NCBI GenBank assembly: GCA_029215795.1
Contig: JARDYH010000001.1
Span: 353,610,154-353,674,153 of the forward strand
Direction: 5' to 3'
Source: Anniella stebbinsi
Lineage: Eukaryota; Chordata; Lepidosauria; Squamata; Anniellidae
DNA length: 64,000 nt
Made by a program: the position numbers and the translations under genes. Shown in pieces: positions 32,351 to 42,850 of the stretch; position 1 is the stretch's first letter; the number at the start of each line of letters is the position of its first letter. The notes beneath the pieces are model-generated. The model was not told where the DNA came from and searched no databases. It saw only the letters and a program-made list of their open reading frames with translations.

Positions 32351-33383
32351 AACATGTCTGAAGCTGCTATTCTCTTCTGTAACGCTCCTTCCTCTTTAAA
32401 CCATTGCCATCTCACCTTTGATGAATCTGTTGGTTTGCATCTGCCTTGAAGTGGTTTCATTTGCATTGTTAATGAATGTGGTTGGCGTGGGAGCCTCTTA
32501 ACGTTGTACTGGCAGCCAGTTCCCCTGTAAATTGTTTTTGTTTAATTCCCAAGTTATATTTTCAAGACAAAATTTCTACTTCATATCTGGCCCAGGTAGT
32601 CTTACCAGAAACTTGGGAGAAACCCCTGGATTAACTTTCCCTAACCTTTCCCCAACTCCCACTATCCACAGCCGGATGGCCCATACATCTGGAGGGCACC
32701 AGGTTGAGGAAGGAATTCAGGATAGCAGAGATTAGATAGCTGAGAAAAAGCAGTTTGGGAGTCATGGAGGGACGCTTTGCCTTCGATGTAACAGATAAAA
32801 AACATGGATACATTAGAATTATTTACTCCCGTGAAAGTGTGTACAGGACTCTCAAGTTTATCTTTTTTTTTTTAATAAGTCACCTTTAACAGTGGAACCC
32901 TTAAGTGTGTCACAATTGTTCTTGCTCTTCATTTTAAAACTGTAACAAATGGCAAGCTTTGAGGCTATTAAAAAATGCCCTACTTTTTCTTTCTCCATCT
33001 GCTCATTTTTCTTAACATCCAGCCTGAACAAGGGTTTTGGAGAACACGAAGGCCCAACTCATAACTTTGTGATGTTTTGCTTTGCCCTAATGAAGCTCTT
33101 ACCCTACTATGGTTTTGGGATTTTATTTTTAGCATTGAATTAAACCTTTTCCGGTTCAATTTGCATGCTATGCAATGGCTCTTGAAGAAATGACTGCTAA
33201 TTTGTAAACAGCTTCTCGCTTTCAGCACCATATATAATGAAGCATTATTCTATTCTTCCTTCTAGTCAGAAAGAGAGTGAAGACTATGTTTATATTTGCT
33301 AAACTACAGTAGTAGTCTTCATCCTTTTCAGAGCTCGGCCCATCTTTAACTTCAACCTGTAATATGGTAGCCAATTTCATTAA
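32351..33383. other. repeat-poor stretch with one palindromic MITE remnant
   Basis: 32635-32720 resembles the 'catctggagggcaccaggttg' MITE. The rest is AT-rich, non-coding by eye, and lacks a recognisable transposon. Confidence 0.45.
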
Positions 33384-33441
33384 ATAATAATAATAATAAT
33401 AATAATAATAGTAATAGTAGTAGTAGTAATAATAATAATAG
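33384..33441 (+). repeat. (TAA)n / (TAG)n array
   Basis: Trinucleotide array that immediately precedes the R4-like LINE. It probably derives from the tail of an adjoining copy. Confidence 0.85.
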
Positions 33442-34441
33442 GAATGCAAGAGGCTACACATATAAAAAGGAAAATGGAAAGAACAAGAAACATCAGAAAC
33501 ATTAAATGAAATATTAGATAGCATGGAAGAAAATGAAACATGCAAATATTTAGGATTCCATCAAAACACAAAAATCAATCACTCCACAGTAAAAACTCAA
33601 CTAAGAATGCAATATAAAATTCACCTATCACAAATCCTAAAATCTAAACTCAACTCAAAAAACATTTTCAAAGCCATCAACACCTACGCAATACCCAACC
33701 TCACATACGCATTCGAAATCATACATTGGTCACACACTGAACTCAAAGAAACAGACTCAATCGCATCAAACTCACAAAACACCACATGCTCCATCCCAAC
33801 TCATGCATTGAAAGAATAACAATCAGCAGGAAAGGAGGAAAAGGTCTGCTGGACATTAACAGAATTCATGCTAAACAGATAAAATCACTCAGAGAATTTT
33901 TCCACACCAAAACCACCCCCATTCATAAAGCCATAGTAAAAGCAGATAAAAACTACACCATACTATACATACTCACACAAAACAATCTTGGAAAATGCAG
34001 ATCATAAAATATACTGGGCCAGAACAATTCATAAAGACAAGACAATACTTTGCAACCCGCCAAACATAATTGTCATAGACAAAAAAGAAAAACACATGAA
34101 CCTCACTGACATAGCAATACCTAATGACAAAAATGTTGTAGAAAAGGAAGAGGAAAAATGAGAAAAATATACACCACAGGCCATGGAAGTCAAAGAACTA
34201 TGACGTCAGGAAAAGGTCACAGTTATTCTGTTAGTCACCTCAATCACCGGCATCACATCAAAAAACTATACAGAAAACCTACAGAAACTGGCCTACCAAA
34301 ATACATCCACACCAACATCCAGAAAGCAGTCGTAATTAAAACATGCTCAGTTTTCGGGAAATTCCTGAATCCGTAAAAGACAGCATGACTTGGCAAAGCC
34401 CGTCATGTCCTTCTAGAAAAACTGCCGTGAGTGAAAAAGAG

Positions 34442-34442
<1 letters not shown>
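33442..34442 (+). pseudogene. R4-clade-like LINE, 3' part of ORF (dead)
   Basis: Frames in order read ETCKYLGFHQNTKI, LSQILKSKLNSKNIFKAINT, YAIPNLTYAFEIIHWSHTEL, GGKGLLDINRIHAKQIKSL, then WARTIHKDKTI, NIIVIDKKEKHMNLTDIAIP, EKEEEK and YTPQAMEVKELW (with a stop inside). This is the RT thumb plus C-terminal nuclease-type region of LINEs with a restriction-like endonuclease. The R4 clade is likely because that group is known from lizards. Several stops and shifts kill it. Confidence 0.7.

Positions 34443-34480
<38 letters not shown>
34443..34480 (+). repeat. (ATA)n tail of the first R4-like copy
   Basis: (TAA)n directly after 'gagtgaaaaagagata', the 3' terminus of the LINE. Confidence 0.85.
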
Positions 34481-34481
<1 letters not shown>

Positions 34482-34802
34482 TCCTATGGACAACAATACC
34501 TTGCAACCGACCAAACCTATAGACAAAAAAAGCACACTAATGCCTTGTTGACAGAAAAGGAAGAAGAAAAGAGAGAAAAATATACACCACTGGCTATGGA
34601 AGTTAAAGAACTATGGCAACAGGAAAAGGTTACAATTATTCCATTAGTTACATCAGTCACCGGTATCACATCAATTGTTTTTATAGAAAACTTTCAGAAA
34701 CTGGGCCTACCAAAATACAGCCACACCAGCATCCAGAAAGCAGACTTGGCAAAGCCTGTCGTGTCCGTTTAGAAAAACTGCCACGAGCAAAAATGAGAGA
34801 TG

Positions 34803-34845
<43 letters not shown>
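34481..34845 (+). mobile_element. second, tandem R4-like LINE 3' end with (ATA)n tail
   Basis: It repeats only the last part of the LINE (EKREKYTPLAMEVKELWQQE ... AKPVVSV) and the same 3' terminus (gagcaaaaatgagagat), followed by another (ATA)n at about 34805-34845. The two copies differ at scattered sites, so they are separate insertions or an old tandem duplication. Confidence 0.72.
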
Positions 34846-34847
<2 letters not shown>

Positions 34848-35005
34848 CAACAAATTGTTAGCTATTTTCAATCTGAACTTAGATTCTTCTCTGAAACAAC
34901 TGAACCAAACAATTACCAAAGGAAAACAAAAAGGTGCCTTGAGTCATCCTGACCCAACAGTTAACGGTCAGCACTTTAGCCAATTATTGCTCTTTGATAG
35001 GACAA

Positions 35006-36003
35006 GAAAAGGAGAGAAGCCAGTTCTCAGAATGCTGAGATACTTTATTATTCACGGCCTATGTTGTTTTTTTAAAGGCCTTCTTCAGGGGGTTGGTAAG
35101 AGATGTCTGCAGAAAACTCTTAGCAGGATGGTAGTCTCCTATGATATTCCTCAGTCGCCAGTGAATATCATAGGAGACTATCATCCTGCTAAGAGTTTTC
35201 TGCAGACATCTCTTACCAACCCCCTGAAGTAGGGTGACCAGATTTTGAGAACCCAAATCCCGGTCCCCCCGCCACCCCCCCCGCACGCACGCACGCACGC
35301 GCGCCTGCCCCCCCGCACGCCCCACGTGGCCCGCACGCCCCCCCACCCACACCGCGCCGCCAGCCCGCCTCGCGCCACCCGCCCACGCTGCCCGCCCACC
35401 CCCCCGCACCGCACCGCCAGCCCGCCTTGCACCGCCTGCCCGCCCGCCCACGCCGCCCACCCCCCCGCCCCACCCCACCCTGCCCCCCCGCCCCCCCGCC
35501 CGTGCCGCCCGCCTGCCCTGCGCCGCTCACCCCGCGCCGTTCGCGCCACCCGCCCGCCTTGCGCTCCTTACCTGCTGGGGCGTCCGCTTCCCTCCGGTGC
35601 TCTGAATCTACTGAGAAACAGGCTTCCTGGCCTGTCTCTCAGTAGCGCGCTGGGTGATGACATCCAGGCCACGAAGCCTGTTTCTCAGTAGATTCAGAGC
35701 ACCGGAGGGAAGCGGACGCCCCAGCAGGTAAGTGCCTCGCGCCGCCCACCTCGCACCGCCCGCCTGCCTCCCGCCACCGCCGCATGACCCCCCCACCGTC
35801 CCAGCCGCCCCCCAGTTGGCCCGGATTGCCCCAGGTTTCCCGGTTAGGACCGGGAAGGTCACCCTACTGAAGAAGGCCTTTTAAAAAAACAACATAGGCC
35901 GAAACATGTTGGGCGTGAATAATAAAGTATCTCAGCGTTTCTAGAACTGGCTTCTCTCCTTTTTTTGCCCCGAGTGGATGATCTCCTCCTTTTGGTTTTT
36001 GGT
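35006..36003. mobile_element. 5'-inverted retroelement with 15-bp target duplication, carrying a MITE
   Basis: TCTTTGATAGGACAA flanks both sides (34991-35005, 36004-36018). Between them, 35006-35160 is nearly the exact complement of 35161-35229 plus 35867-35975, making a palindrome around 35160. A MITE (35230-35866) interrupts the right arm. The 3' end carries CTGAAGAAGGCC, a loop, GGCCGAAAC, then gaataataaagt. The 15-bp duplication fits reverse-transcription-based insertion; the inverted 5' copy fits twin priming or a Penelope-like arrangement. Confidence 0.8.
35230..35866. mobile_element. C-rich hAT-like MITE, TIR TAGGGTGACC, 637 bp
   Basis: TAGGGTGACCAGATTTTG ... GGAAGGTCACCCTA, with CTGAAG duplicated on each side (35224-35229, 35867-35872). 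The first half is a CCCGCC/CACGC low-complexity tract. The second half holds the same CTACTGAGAAACAGGCTT palindromic module and CAGGTAAGT motif as 17496-18572. Confidence 0.85.
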
Positions 36004-36724
36004 TCTTTGATAGGACAAACCCAGCCATTTTGCATCCCTGAATGATATTAACTTTCTTTTTATTACAGTTTTCTTTGGGTTGTTTTGATCTACTGCCAGA
36101 TCTCTCTACAGGGCCACTATTTTAGCTCTCTTCTGTTATGTTTGCACATCCATATCTTCAGATCTTCGAAATGCAGATCTTCAAAATGCTAATTTTTGGC
36201 AGTCTGTCTAGTTAGTATCAATGAATTTTGACCTTGGGTCTAACATCAGAACTTTAGAGTGGGGACAGACAATGCTGCAACTAACCAAAGCAGGGAAGCG
36301 AAACTTACTCCTTTATTTCTTTGAAGATCAGAGAGTAAGTTCAGCAGCAGCCAGGAGAAGATTTATGGAGTTCAAAGTACCTAGTTATTAAAATGTGATT
36401 AAAGTTTTCTATCCCTTTCAATGCATAAATATACAGATGAAAGGAGCCACATGGTTTGGCAAGTGGCCCTCCTTGCTGTAGCCCGCCGGCTTAATTATAC
36501 GTTGCCAGAGCTGCTGCTTCTATGGTGGTGAAGATGATTTAAGATCTGGGGGCAAGCAGAGAAAGCATAGCAGGGTCAACAACTTACAAGTGCTTTCTAC
36601 TGTTTTATAACTGTTGTTTGCTCGATCTGGAGTAGCGGTGAATCTGTCTGTTCAAGCTAGAGAGGGATGTTTTCTGGCTCGGGGGTTCCTTTTCCAGCCA
36701 TAAGGCTTATGTGCATTATGAGTA

Positions 36725-36726
<2 letters not shown>

Positions 36727-36767
<41 letters not shown>

Positions 36768-36836
36768 CCTCCCTCCCTCCCTCTCCCTCTCCCTCTCCCT
36801 CTCCCTTCCTCCCACCCTGTCCCTCTCTCTGTTTCC
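36727..36836 (+). repeat. (CT)n/(CCCT)n compound microsatellite
   Basis: Pure CT units followed by CCCT and CCCTCT units, about 110 bases. The preceding 36019-36726 shows no gene or recognised repeat. Confidence 0.93.
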
Positions 36837-37039
36837 AGTACAAGAGGCCCTGCAGTAAGGTTTTTGCCAAGTAAAGCTAACCTTCTTCCTAAAGCAAACT
36901 TGACTCATGCTGGGAAGCGCGGACCTTCCAAATGTATTTCATACATACCATACAGCATTCATAGAATCATAAAGTCGAGGGCCCGTCTAACCCCTTCAAC
37001 GTCTGGCTCAGTGAAGGAAATCCTGAGTCAGAGCATCGG

Positions 37040-37430
37040 TAACAGATGGCTGTAAAATTATGCTTGGTGTGAAAAATGGGGACAGACAGAAGAGTTTCTT
37101 TCCTCTCTCATAATACTAGAGCCCAGTGGGGTCACCCAATGAAGCTGAATGATTGGGGATTCAGGACAAGACAAAAGGAAGTGCTTCTTCACACGGTGCA
37201 TAGTCAAACTGGTCAAAGATGTGTCGGCAGCCTCCAACACAGACCGGATTAAACAAGGGGATTAGACAAATACATGGAGGATGACGCTATTCATGGCTGT
37301 GGCTATACATCACCTCAAGCATTGGAGGCTGTATGCTTATGTATGCAACAGAAGTGGGAGGGTGGTATTGTGCTCATGTCCCATTGTGAGCGTCCCATAA
37401 TCATCTGATTGGCAGCTAATCCAGCCCTCC
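37040..37430 (+). mobile_element. CR1-type LINE 3' end
   Basis: It runs from 'aaaattatgcttggtgtgaa' through 'tctctcataatactagagcc' and 'cttcacacggtgcatagtc' to 'ttggcagctaatcc'. It is more diverged than the other copies. A short 'atagaatcataaag' CR1 terminus in opposite orientation lies just before it at 36960. Confidence 0.78.
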
Positions 37431-37615
37431 TCCAAATGACCATCCAGAAAATGGCAAGTGATGGGGGCAGCACTTGAGCTGGGCATGCTGGGTCCCACCA
37501 GGTCTGATGCTGTTCACCACACCACCCTTTCTTCTTACTTTAAAAACATTTTATAGTCGGGCACACAGCCCAACATCTACATGGTTACAGATGTTCATTT
37601 TATTATTTTTACTTT

Positions 37616-37618
<3 letters not shown>

Positions 37619-37650
<32 letters not shown>
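37619..37650 (+). repeat. (AT)n microsatellite
   Basis: About 15 AT units. Confidence 0.93.
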
Positions 37651-37652
<2 letters not shown>

Positions 37653-37869
37653 CAAAATGGGGCTTTTCCCCCCCCAAGTAAATGTGTTTAGCATCAGGGC
37701 AGCAGAACCAAGCTACATTATTTTCCTGTGGTTATGTTGGTGCTATTATTTAAGTGAGCTGAAAATACAAAACTGCATGTGCTCAGGATATTCCTTCTTT
37801 TATCAGAATTAGGAAATACTTTTCATTGCTACAGGGGTGGGCAACTTGTGCCCTCAAGTTGTTTTGGCT

Positions 37870-38245
37870 TACAACTCCAATTGTTTATCAACCGCCCAGA
37901 GAAAGGTTGTGAACTGCCCGGAGAGCTTCAGCTTTCGGGCAGTGTAAAAATGTAATCAATCAATAAAACTTTTTTTTTTTTAAAAAACTGCCCACTGAAA
38001 GCTCAGCAAAATCAAAAAGACTTAACCACTTGCCAGAGAAACTTAGAAGAGAGGGAGCCAACCAAATCTCTCAGGGGAGGGAGTTCCAAAACCTAGGTGC
38101 CACAACAGAGAAGGCCCCGTCTTGCATCCTAACTAATCATGCTTCTGAAAGTGGTGGGAGACATATCAGGGCCTTGGAAGTTGAAAACAGTGAACAGGTG
38201 GGATGATGTAGGAGGAGTGAGTCCCTCAAATATCCTGGTCCCAAG
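37870..38245. mobile_element. L2-like tail (+) followed by an inverted L2-like 3' part (-)
   Basis: 37870-37970 is the + strand tail (tgaactgcccggagagcttc, tcgggcagtgtaaaaatg, aatcaatcaata). 37985-38245 on the - strand resembles the L2-like ORF end (complement of 'gggagggagttccaaaacct', 'acagagaaggccccgtctt'). Confidence 0.55.
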
Positions 38246-38262
38246 CCACTTAGGAAACGGGT

Positions 38263-38605
38263 GTTGAACCTCAGGCCTGGGATCCAAATCTGGCTCTCCA
38301 GGGTCACCTGATAGCCACACACCCTTCCCCTGGCCACAAGTCATTTCCCCCAATTGCTGATGGCTTCCTTGATCTTGTACATTCCCCCCTTATACTAAAA
38401 GGTTGAAATGCCTCTCCTAGGGCTTACTTCTTGGCAGCAAGCACTTTAAATTTAAAATTCTGGTATTTTGGCCCCTGTCCCCTTTGCCTTTGGTCCCACC
38501 CACTGTTGCCTTTGGCTCCACCCATCACTGGAATGTGACACACAAGAGCTTCTCCAAAATTGAATTTGGCTGTCAGACTGAAAGAGGTTTGACTTCGCAG
38601 GTTTA
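38263..38605. repeat. dispersed repeat, second copy of the 7389-7690 family
   Basis: Shared blocks are 'tattttggccccnnnccccttttgcctttg', 'gctccnccc.tcactggaat' and 'gtcagactgaaagaggtttg'. Confidence 0.55.
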
Positions 38606-38682
38606 GGATATTATAGGTAAGAACCAGGACTTTGAATAGTGCCTGGAATTCTGGATAGTGTTCTAGGATGACTCTTAGAGCC

Positions 38683-38822
38683 TATCTACACACATAGGAT
38701 AAAACACTTTGAAAACATTTTGAAAACTGTATATGAAGTGTGTCCTGGGCCCCAACAGTTCTCAAAACTGTTATAAACCGTTTTAAACCATTTTAAAGCA
38801 GTAGTGTAGATAGGCTCTTAGT
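38683..38822. mobile_element. MITE, 'gcctatctacac' member
   Basis: Inverted ends tagagcctatctacac and gtgtagataggctctta, with a centre of 'gtgtcctgggccccaacagtt'. It belongs to the same family as 12906, 49051 and 59583. Confidence 0.75.
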
Positions 38823-40330
38823 TTATGCAAGTGCTGGCCAGGCCTGTTGGGATCACCATCAATCCACGTGAACTGGAGAGAAGCCACCCCAGAGACCACA
38901 CCCAACATCCTTGTGTAGCTGCATATGGCAGGAGGACAAGGTATTAATGGACAAGGTGTCTTGTATGGAAACGTCTCCACCATTACTAATTTTCAAATCA
39001 AGGAACCCCTGATAAAGTTTCCAAAGAAACCCAGGCGTCCAGAATTCCCTTAAACAAAATGGATTTTGTGTTGACATGGTTGATTGTTTGAACTGGAAAA
39101 CACTATTAGAGATTGTCTAGATTGTGCACCTCAGTACTGTCAATTTAGGGCTTCTTTAGATTAAAGGGAAATCACGTTTGCTTCCTGCTTCTCTTCCGCA
39201 ATTGTAATGGGCTGAATTACACGGGAGGAAAGGGGCGACCACATGGTCTGTAATTGAAAACTTTCTTGCTCATATACTTAAATGGGACAGCACCCTCTAG
39301 TGGGTGTTTTGTAGTGCAACTTTGACTGCACACAGTAGAACATCCTGCAATATTTCAGAAGCACTGGGATACCCAAGGGATTTTTAAAATGGAATAACCA
39401 CAGGAAGGAGTGGGAAATGTGCAGAAGGCTCATGACATCATCAGAATGACCCACAAACACCTGTGAGTGCCCAGTCACAAGCATGCTATAAATCGCGGCT
39501 CTACTAGTGGTAAATCTGTCATCTGTTTGCCTAGCTTTTGATAATACCAACAACAATAAAAGGAGAGCTGCCTTTGATGCATATATCACAGGAGTTGATG
39601 ATTTATGTGGACACACTCTTCATTTGCTCTTGATATTATTACAAATGGTTTGACCCATCACTCGAATTGAAATGCATTCACTTTTCCACTTTGGGAAAAG
39701 TTATATTATTTCACGCCTATTAGTGGCGATGTCAAATAGATTAAGATTTACACCTCTATTTTAAATTATTATGTGATAGATATGGCAAGGTATTGCACTG
39801 GATCCAATGAGGCTTATCAGTCCAAGGAAATGAATTAATCATGGAAACTAGACAATCTCCCTTTTAGTGAGAACTGTAAATTGGGCCGTGGCTGAGTGGC
39901 AGCAAGCTAGATGGATGATCCTCCTGTTAGCATCACTATTGACAATTGCTCTGCAGGCCGCCATCAAATACCCACATTCATTTCCTACCACCCATCATTT
40001 ATAGAGCATTCTGCATTCATGGGCAGTAGCCAATCGATGCCATTTTCAATTAACATAATTGTTCATTGAGCTGTGTTAGTTTCATCTAAAGCCAAGCAAT
40101 GCTCTAGGTGTAATCCTGTCATCATGGAACAGATTTCTGGACATTCCCGGAAATACGGAGTGTTCTACAAGAGATCTAATTATGCATTGTAAATGGCCAT
40201 TGTACTGTATTAAAAATGAAACTTTATTTGTGTGAGAGGGTGTGTGTCTGAGGATTATTTAAGGCGGAGAGACAGAGAGAGTCGCCTTCCTTTATTTTAT
40301 TTTTTTACCAATAGAAGTCTAGATATTAGT
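38823..40330. other. repeat-poor, AT-rich stretch; candidate conserved non-coding DNA
   Basis: No transposon signature or coding exon is visible from about 39120 to 40300. The part at 39690-40220 is moderately balanced in composition and rich in homeodomain-like words (attatgcattgtaaat, caattaacataattg). Conservation cannot be judged here. Confidence 0.35.
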
Positions 40331-40331
40331 A

Positions 40332-41055
40332 ATTACAGAACTGTAGAATCATAGACACTGTTCATACAACTTATTAACCCACACTCATTGGTTGAACGTG
40401 GGTTATTTTGAATCATGTGTTGTTTGTTGAACCGTGTATCGTGTTGTCTGAACGCAGCCAGGATGGCTTGTAAACCATGCAGTATGGCTTATTTTTCTGA
40501 AAGAAGCCACATTAAGAATCTATGGCTTGTTGCTGGGTTGTTCAGGGTGGTTAACAAGCTACACTGCATGGTTAACAAGCCATCGTGTGGAAACCGTGCT
40601 GCATTCAGACAACACGCCAAACCATCCTGCGGAAAATGTGTTGCATTCAAACAACTCGAAACTCCACAAACAACCCATGGTTCAAACAATCCATGGTTCA
40701 AAACAGCCCACACTCAGCCACTGAGCAGAATTGGAGGGGGCTTGTAGGCCATCTAGTCCAACCCCTTGTTTGATGCAGGAGATCCAGAGCTATGCTGAAC
40801 AATTGGTTTGTGCTGCCCCACTTGAGGCATTCATTCTCGTGAATGCCTCAAGTGAGGGAGAGCCCTCTACCCCTCTAGCTAATAGGTTCCATTGTCAAAC
40901 TGCTTGAACTGTTCAGGGGTTTATCTTAACGTTCAACTGAAACTTGTACTCCTGTAACTTAAGACCACCAAATCTAGTCCTGCCCTCTGGGGCAGCACAA
41001 ACCAATTCTTTGCCATCTCTTAAGTGACAACCCTTCTGGTATTTGAAGAGTATTA
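40332..41055 (-). mobile_element. CR1-type LINE 3' end with nested MITE and templated rearrangement
   Basis: The CR1 terminus 'agaatcatag' (about 40346) continues after a MITE (40350-40730) as 'aattggagggggcttgtaggcc' and on to 'cttctggtatttgaagag'. Inside are a perfect 15-bp hairpin (40819-40833 and 40840-40854) and a 20-bp inverted pair (40801-40820 and 40988-41007). Confidence 0.82.
40350..40730. mobile_element. MITE of the 'cagacaacacgcc' type inserted in CR1
   Basis: It starts 'cactgttcatacaacttat' and carries repeated words 'gcattcagacaacacgcc', 'ggttaacaagc' and 'ccatggttcaaac'. Relatedness to 9361-9618 rests on the cagacRacacg words. Confidence 0.55.
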
Positions 41056-41838
41056 TCATAGATAAAATCCAACACAAGTCCTACTTAGAGTAGACCCATT
41101 GAAATGACTGGGACTTAAGTTAGTAATTACTTGAACCTCCGCTGTGTAGAATTATTTTGTGTGTGTGCCTACTCATTGATTGTACACTGAGCTAAAAAAT
41201 ATACACAAAATGTTATGTGCCAGCTAAAGTTACATAAATTGTGGAGGACTTTTTTTGCGGGACTTTTCCAAAAGAGCAAAGAATCCTGATTCTATCAATG
41301 AGTGGACGAAGCAACAGAAGATGCCTGGCAATCTACGAAACACCCACCAAACGGATGAAACAAAATTAGTATATCCCTAGTTGTAGCAGACTAAAACGGT
41401 TACCCTTCTGAAAATTAAAAGTGGTCCCCAACTTTTCCCCCAGCCCAAGGGAGTTTCAAATCTGATTTTAGCCCATCATAATCTAAGTAGCATTGTTGAG
41501 AAAATAAGCAATTTCCTTTACTGCCACCTGGGGCATTGTGGAAGAATTTCCCCAGCAGAAAAGAAGCCTTCGATATATGAAGGCACAGGTGACTTATGCT
41601 GTTATATTAAATTAAAGCATACATCATTTTATACATGTTTGTTTGGGCTCCTACAGTAAATTGCATGAGGATTTGGCAAGGACTTTCATAATCTGTTACT
41701 GTTTCATTTCCTGGTTTTCATGTGCTCCTCATTAAATAGGTACAAATGATGCAAACCTCACAGAAGCTGAGTCATACTATTTTAATGACCATTCAGAAGG
41801 CACACTAGACCAGCACCATTTTTTTGGTGGAGAGACGA
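41056..41838. other. no gene recognised; short 'agtagacccattgaaatgac' repeat
   Basis: 41070-41130 contains a short dispersed motif also seen near 2460, 50840, 59920 and 61120 (agtaagtcccactgaa type). The rest shows nothing I can name. Confidence 0.4.
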
Positions 41839-41839
41839 G

Positions 41840-42235
41840 CCTTATTATTATTATTATTATTATTATATTTATTTGTAACCCATCGTTTCCCCAATACTGG
41901 GACTCAAGGTGGCTTTACAAAATTAAAACATATACAATTAAAACAGATAAACAGAAATGTACAAAAGTAAAAATATAATTAAACCAGCTGTAATAGTAAA
42001 ACATTTTAAAAAATTAAAAGCCAAATGACAATAAAAAGTCCAGTGCATTAACAGAGCTCCAGACTATTCCCAAAGGCCTGTCTCCTGAAACAGCAAAGAG
42101 GGAGCCTCCCTGGGAAGGGAGTTCCAGAGCCTTGAAGCAGCCACCGAGAAGGCCCTCACTCATGTTCCCACCAATTGTGTCTGTGATGATGGCTGGACCG
42201 AAAGAAGGGCCTCCCCTTAAGATATTACTTAAATA
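41840..42235 (-). mobile_element. L2-like LINE 3' part
   Basis: (ATT)n at 41841-41867 is the tail of a - strand element whose 3' UTR (complement of 'gggactcaaggtggctttac') and ORF remnant (complement of 'gggaagggagttccagagcc ... cgagaaggccctc') follow. Confidence 0.7.
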
Positions 42236-42789
42236 TGTTCTCTAATAGCATGCAGCTGAATGCACCCAACTACGCCCCTTTGTTAAGAGCCATCTTCTCC
42301 ACCTTCCATATTTGCAATGCTCACTATGATCTCACACATTACAAAACATTGAGAGGAATATGCATGAGCAGAAGCAGAAAAGCCAGAAAATGTCTTTTTC
42401 CCTCACAGTGATCAGTCAGTTCACTCTAAGATCGGCCCTCAAAATGTTTCATGGATCACTTTATTATTCTTGACTCTGTTGAATCATGGGGCCTCCTGGA
42501 GAATCTCTCACCACAGTTATACACTGCAAAAGCTCTGCATAGTGGATATTGTGATGTTCTACTGTTTAGGGATGAATGTGTTGCAAAAGGTATTATTTGG
42601 AGTTGCAGGTCTGGGTGAGTATGGAATGAGTGGTAAGTGAGTGCTGATTGGTTAGTTGTTTGGAGTGCCTGGATTGGTGGGGTGTCTGAGAGTGGGAGGA
42701 GCTGGGGAGCAAATGAGATATATATGTCAGAGAGAGGGAGAGCTGACAGGGTTGTTTTGGGTTGAATTGAGGAGGGGGGTTGAGCAGGG

Positions 42790-42790
<1 letters not shown>
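42236..42790. other. no gene recognised
   Basis: AT-rich sequence without repeat or exon signatures, ending at the (GA)n array. Confidence 0.4.

Positions 42791-42848
<58 letters not shown>
42791..42848 (+). repeat. (GA)n microsatellite
   Basis: An uninterrupted array of about 58 bases. Confidence 0.95.

Positions 42849-42850
<2 letters not shown>

Noticed and set aside
35181..35691. Arg/Gly or Pro/His-rich frames
   Set aside because: C-rich low-complexity core of a MITE.
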